This document shows, in pieces, positions 1-10,720 of a DNA stretch of 64,000 nt. The notes beneath the pieces were generated by a model. That model was not told where the DNA came from. It searched no databases and saw only the letters and a list, made by a program, of their open reading frames with translations. Origin of the DNA: Sitta carolinensis (lineage: Eukaryota; Chordata; Aves; Passeriformes; Sittidae); assembly GCA_032173965.1 (NCBI GenBank), contig CM063298.1, positions 11,531,501 to 11,595,500 of the forward strand, given 5' to 3'. The translations under genes were made by a program, and so were the position numbers. Positions within the stretch are counted from its first letter, which is position 1. Each line of letters starts with the position of its first letter.

Positions 1-3000
1 TACAGCTGGGACCAGGACACCTTCGGTGAGTCGGGGGCCTTGGCTGAGCTCTCGGCCAGGCCCAGCACTTTTGGAGAAGTGGAAGGTCCCCCTTGTGCTG
101 AGCTGGTGCCTCCAGCTACCCCATTCCTGGAAGGACCTTGCCTGTTCTTGGGAAGGCTCTGAGATCCTTCCCTGCTGGCCCCAGCAAGCGGGAGCAGAGC
201 TCTGGCCAGGCTTGCAGTGAAGGTGACAGGGAGCCAGGGTTGGGTCAGTCTGGGGTTTGAGCAGCCAAAGGCTTGGCTTTGCTCCTGCCCTCCGGTGAAA
301 CCTGGATCAGGCGTGAGGATGTGGTGTACGGAAGGAAAAGCCCAACTGGAGTTTGCCTTTTGAGAACCCAGCCAGAACCTCGAGGAGAGAAATTTTCTTG
401 GCATTGCAACTGAACGTTTTGTGAAAATCTAAAATCATTGGGGAGGTTTCCAGCTCCTTGCTTGACACCGGCATGGAGGAGAGCTTTGGCCATGAGGGGT
501 GGCAGCGGCGCCCGGGGTCACCACGTTTGTGGTGGCTCTGCTGGAGCCCCTGGCAGACCCCTCCTCCCTCCGGTTGCTTTCAGACATCCTCAATGATGTC
601 CTCAGCAAGGAGTGCAGCACTGCTGAACCCCTGGCCTCGGAGAACGAGGAGGAGGATGAGGAAGAAGATGAGGAGGAGGAGGAAGAGGAGGAGGACGTGG
701 AGACGACCGGCGGCTCCCCCGAGCAGGACTCGCTGCTGTCCCCGCTCTGCGCCATCTCCAGCGGCTCCGTGTACTCCGTGCTGTCCGAGGAGGGCTCCAG
801 GCCCTCGCGGGTGTCCGTCTTCGCCTCCTCCAAGGAGTCCATCTCGGAGCTGACGGTGGTCTCCAGGAAGTCCCTCAAGTCGTTCGTGTCCAGCCTGAAG
901 GACTGCATGGACAGCGGCTACGCCGAGGACAGCGACGAGAGCTCTCTGGAGGCGGCGGGTAGGACGGAGCCGCGGGCGGAGTGGCCGCGGCCCCGGCAGT
1001 CACTGACCCACCGGCTCTACCGGCTGCTCAAGGGCAAGGGCGCGCCGCCGGGGCCGCGCCGGGACCCGCGGGGCCGCGCGGGGCCGCGCCCGCCGCCGCT
1101 GCGGCGCGCCGAGAGCCTGTGCGCGCCCCCGCCGCCAGCCGCGCGTCCCCGCGCGCTCCCGCCGCGCGCTCTCGCTGCCGCAGCACGGCCCGGGCCAGCG
1201 CGGGCCCGCGCCGCTCGCCCCCCGGCCCTCGGGGGTCCCGCGCCGCCCCTTCCTCAGCTGCGCCGAGGAGCCGCGGGCGGGCACGCTGCGCGTCGTGGTG
1301 TTCGGCTCGGACCGCATCTCGGGCAAGGTGGCCCGCGCCTACCGCCAGCTCAGGTGAGCCGCGGCGGGGCGGCCGCAGGTGCCCCCGCCTGCCGGGACGC
1401 CCCGCTCAGCCGCTCCGCACCCCCATCCGCAGGCTCAAGGAGAGCTCCTGCCCCTCACTGACACGGTACTTCAGGCTGCAGTTCTTCTACGTCCCGGTGA
1501 AGAGGAGCTGCGCGGCGCCATCGACCCCGCAGATGCATCACCACCCCTCACCATCGCCGGCGGACTCCCCGCCCCGGGCACAGGTGGGTGTCCCCTCCCC
1601 GCGGGCCCTGCTTGGCCCGGGGTGCGGTGGGAGGCGGGGCAGGCTGAGGGGACCCTCGGGGTGACCCCAGTGTCCGGTTTCAGGACCCCTCCCTGGCCGG
1701 GGTGGAGAGCAGCACCAACGACATCTCCCACTACCTCGGCCTGCTGGACCCCTGGTACGAGCGCAACGTCCTGGGGCTGATGAACCTGCCCATGGGCGTC
1801 CTGTGCCAGGTGCGTGTGTGCCACGGGCAGGGCGGGCTGCGCCCCTTGCCCAGGGACCTGGGGAGCTGCTTGGAGAACCTTCTGCTGTGCCCCATGGCCA
1901 CGGGCCGGAGAGGGGCTCCTGGTGGTCAGCAGGAGGTTTCCAACCCCGGTGGGGCAGGGTGGGCATTGTGGCTGGAGGTGCCACCTGCCCCATCGCATTT
2001 CTGACCCCACCCCAGTGTGCCAAGCCCGAGGCTGAGCCCCAGGAGGACTCCCAGGAGCAGCTGCCCATCCTGGCAGACATGATCCTCTACTACTGCCGCT
2101 TCGCCACGCGCCCCGTGCTGCTGCAGCTCTACCAGACCGAGGTGGGCAGGGGGCTCACCTGGGAGGGAAAAGCGGGGTGGCTGTGCCTGTGCCATGGTCA
2201 GGAGCTGCCTGTGAAGCTCAGCGGGTGTGGCAGAGCCGCCACGTGCTGCTGAGGCCGAGCTCGGTCCCCCGGGTGTCCCTGGTGCAGCTCCTGCCCAGAC
2301 CCTCGAGCAGTCTTCCACCCCAGTACCTGACAGTGCTGCCAGATTTTCCCCATCGCTGGAATCTCTCCAGAGCTCTGCCTCCCAAGCCAAGCCCCTCCTC
2401 GAGGCGAGTTTCCCACAGCCCACTGTGTGCCTGGGGCAGGTGTGCTGGGCAAGGTTGAATTTGGGGCTGCAAGCCCTGTTTTGGGGGACCACCTGCAGCA
2501 GGGCTTGGTGAACAGAGCTGCTGCTCTTCCACGGATTTGTGCTCCCAAAGCAATTCCCAGGCCCCGCTGTCGGCTCATTGTGTTTTTTTTTCCCAGTGGG
2601 CTGTGAAGTTTTAAATGAAATGAGGGGTTTGGGTTGTTTCAGACAGTCCGAAGTCCGGCTAAAGGCAGGTGCCACCCTGAGCAGCTGCCGAAATGTGCTT
2701 TGAACACATGAAAGGATTTTCCCAAACTGACCCATTTCCGGAGGACTGAGAGGGCTGGAGGCTGCCTGGCAGGGCTGGGTCCCCTCACACCCCGCCGTGT
2801 CCCCTCTTGTCCCCTGGCAGCTCACCTTCATCGGGGGGGAGAAGAGGACCGAGGTGTTCATCCACTCCCTGGAGCTGGGGCACTCAGCAGCCACCAGGGC
2901 CATCAAAGCCTCAGGTCTGTAGCTGCCTCTGCCCCCACCTGCCCTGGGGGCCTGGAACCAGGGCTGGAGGGAGGCAAGGAGGGGCTGGGGGAGCCTGGAC

Positions 3001-6000
3001 TGAGCAAGGGTGAGCGAGGGTCCAGGGAGTCTTCACTGGTTCGGGAGAGAAATCCCAGTTCTCTGCTCCCTCAGGAGTGAAACCAGGGCAATGCCTGGTT
3101 GGTTGTGCTGCTCTTAACTCCAGAATGGATTTACAGTAAAACAACTCCAAGTCCGTTTCCTTCCTCTCATCAGCACCTGCCAAATGCAGCGCTTTTTCTT
3201 TCCTTTTTGCTGCTTGCTCTTTGTGCTCTGTCCAAAAAGTTTCATTTATAAAAATCCCTCTTTTCATCTCCTTGTTTTCCTGGGCAAAGCCAGGTTTGTG
3301 TGTGTGCTTGGAGCTTTCTGAGTGTAATTTCTTGTACTTTTATGCTGTGAATTTCTGGCATTAGTGCTGTGAGGAGAGCAGAAGCAGCGGCAGGAAGGTC
3401 TGGCTGCAGTTCCTCCCGGGACGGGATGCTCTGGTGAAGTGCAGCTCACACAGACACCTCATGGTCAACCCTCAATATTGCACCTGGGCACGTTCCTCAT
3501 GGCTTTACCCAGCTGCTTTTCTGTGAGCTGCACTTGTCCTTCAAAGCAGAGCCCGTGAAATTCCCCCCTGTGAAGTGTGCCCACCCTGCTCCCCCCAAAT
3601 CAGGCTTGGGCAAAGAGCTCTTCCCTCCAGCTCATGAAATCGCCAGTGCTGAATCCGATGCTTTCCCCTTGGCTTGTCTGGCACCACCTCACAGCTGCAA
3701 AAAATCATCCAGGGGGGAGAAAACCAGTTAGGAAGTGTCAGGCTCAGTGTTTCAGGGTTAATGCACTATGGGCAGAAATCTGCCTGAACAAACAGGAGCT
3801 GGCTGTGCCCTTTATTGCTCTGAGTTTTCCCTGGAGCTCTGACCCCTCTGCCCTGGCTCAGCCAGAGCCACTTTCAGTTCTGCAGAGTGGTTTTGTGTTG
3901 TAATTCCTCTCTGGGTTTGTTTTTTTGCTTTCTGTAGCTTTTAAGCTGCCTATTCCCTTTCTTTGCCCTTTTGCCCCCCAGCTGTGCTCAGCAAGCCCTT
4001 CTCCCCTCTCTGCAGGTCCTGGCTGTGCTGCTGTTATCAGGCAAGGCTGGGGATGAAAAGCCCCCGTGTGACATTTGCTCCTTGTTCCCTGCAGGTCCAG
4101 GCAGCAAGAGGCTGGGAATAGATGGAGACAGGGAAGCAATCCCACTGACACTACAGATTGCATACAGCAAGGTCTGTGCTGGGGCAGCTCTGGGGCACTC
4201 ATGGCAAGGACACTGAGGGGCTGGAGCACCAGGAGAGGCTGAGGGAGCTGGGCAGGGGCTCAGCCTGGAGCACAGGAGGCTCAGGGGAGCCCTGCTGGCT
4301 CTGCACAGCTCCTGACAGGAGGGGACAGCCCGGGGAGGTCGGGCTCTGCTCCAGGGACGGGGAGAGGGAGGGAATGGCCCCAGGCTGTGCCACAGGCTTG
4401 GATGTTCGAGGATATTTCTTCACCCAAAGGGCTGCCCAGCCCAGGAGCTGTAGGGTGAGCTGTAGGGTTGGGGCTCAAGGTCTTGGCAGGGTTAGCTTTA
4501 GGGCTGGCCTTGACCAAGGGCTTTCCCCGGCTGAGTGGCTGTGTGCTTGTCTCCCCCGGGCGGGTCCCTGCAGACAGCTGCCAGCGGCAGGAGCCACTGG
4601 AATGACGTGGAGAAGGTCTGCACCTCCGTCAACCTCAGCAAGGCCTGCAGGAAGCACGAGGAGCTCGGTGGGTGCAGGGTGTGCCCAGAGGAGGCTGGGG
4701 GGCACGGGGGGGGCCCCGGGAACAGCGAGGATCTCCTGGCTGGAGCGAATGAGGGAGGTGAGAATACAGGAGACTCGTGGGAGTGTCCCGATGTCCCCTC
4801 TGCTGTGCTGTGGTCCCTGGGTGTGTGCCAGTCCTCAGCACCACACCAGGGACAAAGGATGTGTCCTGTCCCACTGGCCCAAAGCTTCCAGCTGGAAAAA
4901 TATCCACAGGGGTGGGGCTGGGATGGCTCAAACACCGGGATGGTCACTGGATGATGCTTATTTAGCAAGGAGGAGCAGCAGGTAAAACTCAGAGGAAGCT
5001 GGGGGAAGGGCCAGGTGCTCATCCTGCATCCACAGCAGCCCTGCCTCACATGCAGCTCTCAGCACGCCCTTCCTGCAGCTCAGACACAGCTCCCAGCCCC
5101 GTGGCTTGGCCTCAGGAGCCTTTTCTCTAATCAGGTTTCCAATTAATCAAGCTCTGAGCCTTTGGAAAGCTCCAAGGCTCCCGGTCCGTGCGTGTATTTG
5201 GTTTGTCCTTGTTTAGGAGCTGCTTGTTTGTCCATCAGACACATCCAGTTCTGAGGACACTGAGGGGGTTTGGGGTCCTTTTTCCTCGTGTGCCTGGTGG
5301 CTGGTAGGGGTTTGTCAGCAGGATAATCCAAACAGGAGACATCCCTGCATGCTCCATGGAACTCCACACTGTCCCTCCCTCCCCAGCCATGGAGCCCTGC
5401 AGCCAATCCCGGGAGGAAACCATCAGGAATGGGCTCCTCACCCCCTCTAGATGTCGAGCTGGATGTCCCTGCCCTAGTTCAGGGTTTGTATCAGGGCTGC
5501 CCTCAGCTCCTCTCTGGGGAGAAACCTCTCCATGGATCTCTGTCCTCCCAAGAGGAATCCGGTCCCCTCGGCCCCGTTGGTTTTCCCGCTCAGTTTGACC
5601 ACAGGATGTCACTGTAATTCCAGGCATGAGGAGGAAGCTCCAGGTGGGCTCAGGAGAGGCCACGCCGGGGGAATCAGACTTTCCTCACGGTGATGGGCAG
5701 TGGCTTTTCTGCTGTTTGCAGCCCAAGGTGGTTACATGTTCTCTCCCGCTGTTTGGAAAGCAGCTGGAATTACAGAGGACTTTTAGCAGGAGGGGAGGAA
5801 AGCTGGGACTGCACTGCATTCCCCCAGCAGTGGGATCCTGCTGGAGCTCCACTTCTGGGATGCTTTGAGAGGTGCAGGGACCACGTGGAGCCCCAGGTCA
5901 TGGCAGTTTCCTTCTGCTGCAGCCTCGAAGACAGAATGTCTCAATTTAACCGTGACCGAGGTGGTCAAGAGGCAGAACTCCAAATCCAAGAAGAGTTTCA

Positions 6001-7546
6001 ATCAGGTAACTCCAACGCTGGAGCTTTTATATTTGGGGAGATGAGGTCAGCCTGGCCCAGCTGGGAGGGGAGCAGCTCCTTGGGGTCCCCTTTGCCCCCA
6101 GCCCCCCTGCCCAGCCCAGGGGATGCAATGGGGCAGCAGCTCCCTCACTGCAGCCTTTGCTCTCAGCAGATCAGCGTGTCCCAGATCAAAGTGGACAAGG
6201 TCCAGATCATCGGGGTCCAGTCCTCCTTCGCCGTGTGCCTGGACCAGGATGAGCAGAAGATCCTGCAGAGCGTGACCAGGTGGGAGCTCCTGGGGCAGCA
6301 TCCTGGCCCTGACTGTGGGGGGAAATGGGGATCCGTGGGGGATCTGTGCCCCCAGCCCCAAGTTCTGAGCTCAGCTTGGATGGATGCTCCTGCTCAGATC
6401 CCAGCAGGAGTTCACCCTCAGGAAGTCCCACAGTCTAAAGGGTGATCCCCTGCCAACTCTTCAACCCCAAAGGCTCCTCTTCCAGCAGGAGCAGTCATGA
6501 GCCAGAGGTCAGGGGGCATAAAGGAGGTGTTGGGAGAGCTCTGGGGGCGTGAGGAGAGCCTTCACCTCCTAAACCTCCTTTGGGTCAGCAGAGCTTTCAC
6601 CTCCTAAACCTCCTTTGGGCTGTTCCCTCCCTTGGCATCCCCAGTGCAGAGGGAACTCGTGATCCTCGTGGGAGGGTCTGGGCTAAAGCAGGAAGTGTTC
6701 ATGGCACTGTTCACCCACCAGTGCAGTCCCCAGGGCACCAGCCTGGCTCCCCAGATGACAGAGTTTCCATGAGCACAAGAGATCAATCCATGGGTTTGAC
6801 CCATTGGTTTTAAAAATGTACAAAATCTTTAATTCCACCCTTAGATTGAGCAGAATTCTGCAAAGGAATGCTGCCCCAAACAGAAAAATATTTGGGATTT
6901 TATATCTTAAATAAGCCCAAAGAGAAGTGCTTAACTTGTTTGTTGTGAAACTCAGGGGGGTGGTGGAGTTCATGAAATGCTAAAGGGGCTCCTTCCCTTT
7001 TCCCGAAACTCGGGGGATGCAGTTCTCATTTTCCCTAATGAATTTCTGCAAATGCCTTGGCTGGATGATGCTGCTGGACGTCCCAGCCTGAGCCAGCTGA
7101 ACGTCCTGAGCTCTCAATGCTCAGACTTCAGTCCTGTTAAGGATTGAGCTGATTCCCTGTGGGTTTCAGCCCCATTCCCTGTGGGTTTCAGCCCCATTCC
7201 CTGCTGGGATTGCAGCCCCATTCCCTGTGGGTTTCAGCCCCATTCCCTGCTGGGATTGCAGCCCCATTCCCTGCTGGGATTGCAGCCCCATTCCCTGTGG
7301 GTTTCAGCCCCATTCCAGCTGGGTTTGCAGCCCCGTTCCTGCTGCCCCCGTGGGTTCTCAGCCCACACCTCACTCAGCGGCTGTTTCCTGGTGTTCCCCT
7401 GCAGGTGTGAGATCTCCGTGTGCTACAAGACCAGGGACAGTGACCCCCTGGCACCGAGAGGGTCCCCGGTGCCCCCCCCGGACCCCTCCGAGTTCCACTC
7501 CCTGCTGTGTTTGCCCATTGCCACCTTCAGCGGGGTGCTGCCATAG
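1..7546 (+). CDS. PIK3R5: PIK3R5 (p101), partial at 5' end, 11 exons seen
   Basis: Regulatory subunit p101 of class IB PI3-kinase; in the known family it binds p110gamma and G-protein beta-gamma and takes the enzyme to the membrane after GPCR activation. Exons placed by splice signals and phase: 1-25, 584-1353, 1433-1583, 1684-1809, 2016-2141, 2821-2914, 4095-4171, 4574-4667, 5923-6005, 6170-6279, 7405-7546 (TAG 7544-7546). About 599 C-terminal residues of an expected ~880 are present; the N-terminal exons lie left of the window. Recognisable family segments: YSWDQDTF at the left edge, an Asp/Glu run (about 641-705), [91 protein letters not shown] and the ending TFSGVLP. The large exon 584-1353 starts in one frame and ends in another, with the change near 1105-1160 (see findings). 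Identity is very secure; the exon ends are hand-placed. Confidence 0.96.
641..705 (+). repeat. Acidic GAG/GAT codon run inside PIK3R5
   Basis: Purine-rich imperfect trinucleotide tract (GAGGAGGATGAG-like) coding for about 20 Asp/Glu residues. The human p101 protein has an acidic run at the same place, so this is a conserved compositional feature of the linker rather than a random expansion. Its length is likely to vary between individuals. Confidence 0.8.
4195..4445 (+). mobile_element. CR1 LINE fragment in PIK3R5 intron
   Basis: Reads like the distal part of an avian CR1 element in sense orientation: a stretch like GGAGCACCAGGAGAGGCTGA, then CTCCTGACAGGAGG, a GTCGGGCTCTGCTCC segment and ATATTTCTTCACCCAAAGGG near 4410-4432. 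It lacks the final tandem octamer tail. It is old and truncated. Confidence 0.72.
7152..7336 (+). repeat. Minisatellite, 22/24-bp mixed units, last PIK3R5 intron
   Basis: Two related unit types alternate: ATTCCCTGTGGGTTTCAGCC and ATTCCCTGCTGGGATTGCAG, each followed by CC. There are about eight copies. The array ends about 65 bp before the last coding exon (7405). Confidence 0.85.
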
Positions 7547-8800
7547 AGGGGCCGTGTCCCTCCGGACCAGACTCCATCCCACACCAATCCAGGCTCAGGA
7601 GAAGGACGGGGACACCCAGCCCTGCCTGTCCAAGAGCTCCTGCAGCTGAAGAGTCACTGTGGTGTCCGTGTGGAGGCTGAGCTGCTCCTGCTCCAGGCTT
7701 AGCCCCTCTCAGGAATCGGGCTCCTTGGGCTCTGGTGTCTCTGGGCGTTCCTCAGCAAGGGGAGGGAGGGAGGCGGTTCCTGGATATCTCCCTGTGGATC
7801 AGCAGATGCCAACGCCTGGGTGGGAGGGCAGGGCAAGGACAGGGGCATTCCCTGCCCCAAAATGGTGCAAGTGGGCTGTGGGGGAAGGGTGAGCTCATGG
7901 GGGATATTTGGGAAAGGGATGTCCCTGGCTCAGTGGTGTCGGGCGTCCGTCAGTGCCTGGGAATTACAGATCCCATTGGGTTGGAGAAATGCCAACCCAT
8001 GCCCTGGTGCTGTTCCACCTGTGGCAGGTGGAGGACCCCCAGGAGAGGTTTTTTTGGGATGGGGATAGGTTTCTTAAGGTTTCCATTCCCTCCTGGAGGT
8101 CGGGTGTCCTGCAGGGAAGCAGCACAGGGATCCTGCAGGTGGGATGGCTGTGTCCAGGGAACTGAGGGCAATCGACCATGCCAGGGCAAGGAGAGCTGGT
8201 GGTGGATCCACGTGTTCCCTGGACATCCAGGAGAGGAATTTCCAATTCCTGCAAGAGCCAGCACTGAGCTGTACTCCCAGTCCAGCCCCTGGCCTTACAT
8301 CCTGCTCGCAGCACTTTGTGCCAAGGCTGAACCCTCAGGAAATCCATCAGGAGCCGTGCTGGACTCCCAGCAGGGAGGGAAGTATGGGGAAAAGATCCAG
8401 GAGTGCCTTAGGCTCACCTGCAGGGTCACATTTGCTGCAGGACCCAGCCCCTAACCCACCAAACCCCTGCAAGTGTCAGCGGGATTGAGATCCTTTCCCC
8501 CACCAACATTCCAACCTCTTCCCCCTCTCTTCAAGGCTGTGGGTACAGAAAGGTGCAATATTTGAGGATATTTCGGGCTATTCTGAACCTGTGGACAAAG
8601 AAATAAGACTGGAAAAGCCTCAGGCTGTTTCTGTGTGGTTTTCGGGATTGTACAGGTGCTGGCAGCACAAGAGCTCACTGCCTGCTGCAGGCTCGGAGCA
8701 GCTTCACCCCAAGGTTCTGTGTCCCCTGGCTGTGTCTGGAAGGGTCCCTGGCACTGCTGGGGGCTGCGGGGCTCAGCCACAGTGGGGTCAGTCCGGGGGT
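7547..8800 (+). other. Probable PIK3R5 3'UTR and downstream flank
   Basis: Non-coding sequence following the PIK3R5 stop. No canonical AATAAA was found. The only candidate poly(A) hexamer is a weak AATAAG at 8602-8607, followed by a GT-rich stretch at about 8626-8645 that could act as the downstream element. No other gene is recognisable here. Confidence 0.45.
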
Positions 8801-9260
8801 CCCCTGAGCACGGCGATTTTGGGGGGAATAGCGGCGATTTTAGGGGGGATAACTCGGACCCCCCCAAATCGCCTCATGAACCCTCTAACCCCCCCCCCAA
8901 ATCGCTGTTACCGATACGTCCCCGAACGTTACTCGCCCCCAACCCCCCCAAAGCCCCTTCAAACCCCCCGCCCTGCCCTGCACCCCGGGGCGGGCCCGTA
9001 CGCAAATTAACACCACCACCCCCCCCCCCCCGCACTTGGAGCCCAAAATCCCCGAAATCCGCCCCAAATCCACCAAACTAACCCAAAATCCGCCGCTTCT
9101 CCCCCAAATCCCCGTTACCGGGGAGGGTCCGGCCGCTACCGGCCCCAAACCCCGCCGGGACCCCCAAACCCCCCCTCAAACTCTCCACGAACCCTCTAAC
9201 CCCCCCAAATCGCAGTTACCGCCCCCTCCACACCCGTTACCCCCCCAAACCAGACTTGGT
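8800..9260. other. C-rich, hairpin-containing stretch
   Basis: The + strand switches from G-runs (8813-8848) to long C-runs (8859-9250) with recurring CCCCCAAATCGC-like words, some followed by GTTACCG. A strong inverted repeat sits at 8833-8873 (see findings). No coding sequence is credible here; predicted open frames are only low-complexity proline-rich translations. Confidence 0.6.
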
Positions 9261-9545
9261 GGCCATGAGCTGCCTCCTCCTGCCTCCCCGTCCCGCTCAG
9301 GTGCGAAGGGTTATTTTTAAACCTGGGCCCAGGTACGGAGTGGCACCTGAGGCGTTTCCTCGTGCAGAAGAAAAGTGCCGCGGCTGCAGTTCCCACGCTC
9401 CCTGCAGAAGGGTTTTCTTCCCCAAAGCTCTTCCCCAGCAAACATCGGTGCCTCAGACCCTGCTCCAGGTGCGAGCTGGGGGCTGGCCCGTGCGTGGGGA
9501 CAGCGGTGGCCGTGGCTGGCTGGGCAGGGCGGCCCCTGGGCCGGG

Positions 9546-9672
9546 GCTGCCCTGGGCACGGTGGGCTCACACCTGGGGCGGGCTAGGGCTGCCCTGGGCA
9601 CGGTGGGCTCACACCTGGGGCGGGCTGGGGCTGCCCTGGGCACGGTGGGCTCACGCCTGGGGTGGGCAGGTC
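9546..9672 (+). repeat. 42-bp tandem repeat, 3 copies
   Basis: Three copies with a 42-bp period start at 9546, 9588 and 9630. Each contains GCTGCCCTGGGCACGGTGGG and an ACCTGGGGCGGGCT-like part. The third copy is the most diverged. Confidence 0.85.
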
Positions 9673-9899
9673 CCACCCTGCCCACATCCCGCAGGAGCAG
9701 CGCCCAGCTCCAGATTTGGGATGGGTCTGCTGTGCCCGCACACCCCTGCCGTGTGCCAGTCCGGGGCTGTGCCAGCCTGTAAGCAGATCCCGCCTGCCCT
9801 GCAGGGATCCCCGACAGCCCTGGGTAACCTTCCCGGGGCCCTGGGCCTCTCCCCTGCTCTGCTGGGTGACACGAGGGGACAGTGCCACCCTGCTGAGCA

Positions 9900-10720
9900 C
9901 GGCCAGACCCGCTCCAGGCTCCGTCGGGGCAGTCACACCGCGCCCGGAGCGCGTTCCAGCGGCGCCCCGCCAGCCCTGCCCAGGCTGCCTCCCGAGCCGG
10001 CAGCAGCAGGAGCTGCCGGGGCAGCCGCAGGGGCTCTGAGCAAAAGCCGATGCGGAGATGCTGCGGGCGGGAGGCGCGGGCAGGGGCACAAACCGTGCCT
10101 GGAGCGGGCGGCTGCAAAAAGTGTCTTTGGACGGGCTCCCGGTGTCCCGGAGCAACGCTGTTTGTTGGGAGGTGCGAGCGCCCAGGCTCGCTGCCCGGTC
10201 TGCGCGGGGATCGCCCCTGCCCGGGATGGATGGCAGCACAGCGGGGATGGGCCAGGGGCGGTGCCAGGGCTCACAGGCTCGTCCCAGAGCAGCCCGACCC
10301 GGGCGCTGCTTTGCCGGGGTTGGAGCCAGGGCAGGGCCGAGCCTTCCCCGCTCCCGGCGGCAGAGACTCGCCCGGGCCCGGCTCTGTCGCCGGGGACCGC
10401 TCCGCCGCAGAGGAAGTGGTCTCGAAATAACTCGGCGCTTCCCTTTCAGCACTCAGCACGCTTTGAAGCGGCTGCAGCGCTCGGGAGCCGCCGCTGTGCC
10501 CCCCGCGCCGGCTGCTGTGGCTCGCCGGGCCCCCCGTGCCAGACCTGGGGAAGGTAAGAGCAGCCCGGGGCGCTCCCGAGGGGCTCCCGGCTCCGGTCGG
10601 GGCCGTCCCGCGGCTCAGCCTCTGCCCCCGGCGCTGCTCGGGCACCGCGGAGCGCTCCGCTCGGGGCTGGCATCGCCAGCGCTGAGTGCCGGGGGTGGCA
10701 GAGCCGCTCCTTTTCTGGGA
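9900..10720 (+). promoter_or_regulatory. Candidate CpG-island promoter of PIK3R6
   Basis: Dense CpG block upstream of PIK3R6. It contains AGAGGAAGTG at 10409-10418, a close match to the PU.1/ETS consensus, which suits a blood-cell PI3K adaptor. Immediately downstream is a candidate spliced non-coding exon (10450-10553). Promoter activity is an inference from composition and motif only. Confidence 0.35.
10450..10553 (+). other. Candidate non-coding 5' exon of PIK3R6
   Basis: The segment is flanked by a good acceptor (CTTCCCTTTCAG ending at 10449) and a good donor (GGGAAG/GTAAGA, GT at 10554-10555). It lies in the CpG-rich block and is on the same strand as PIK3R6. There is no transcript evidence in the window, so this is only a splice-signal-based proposal. 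Confidence 0.25.
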
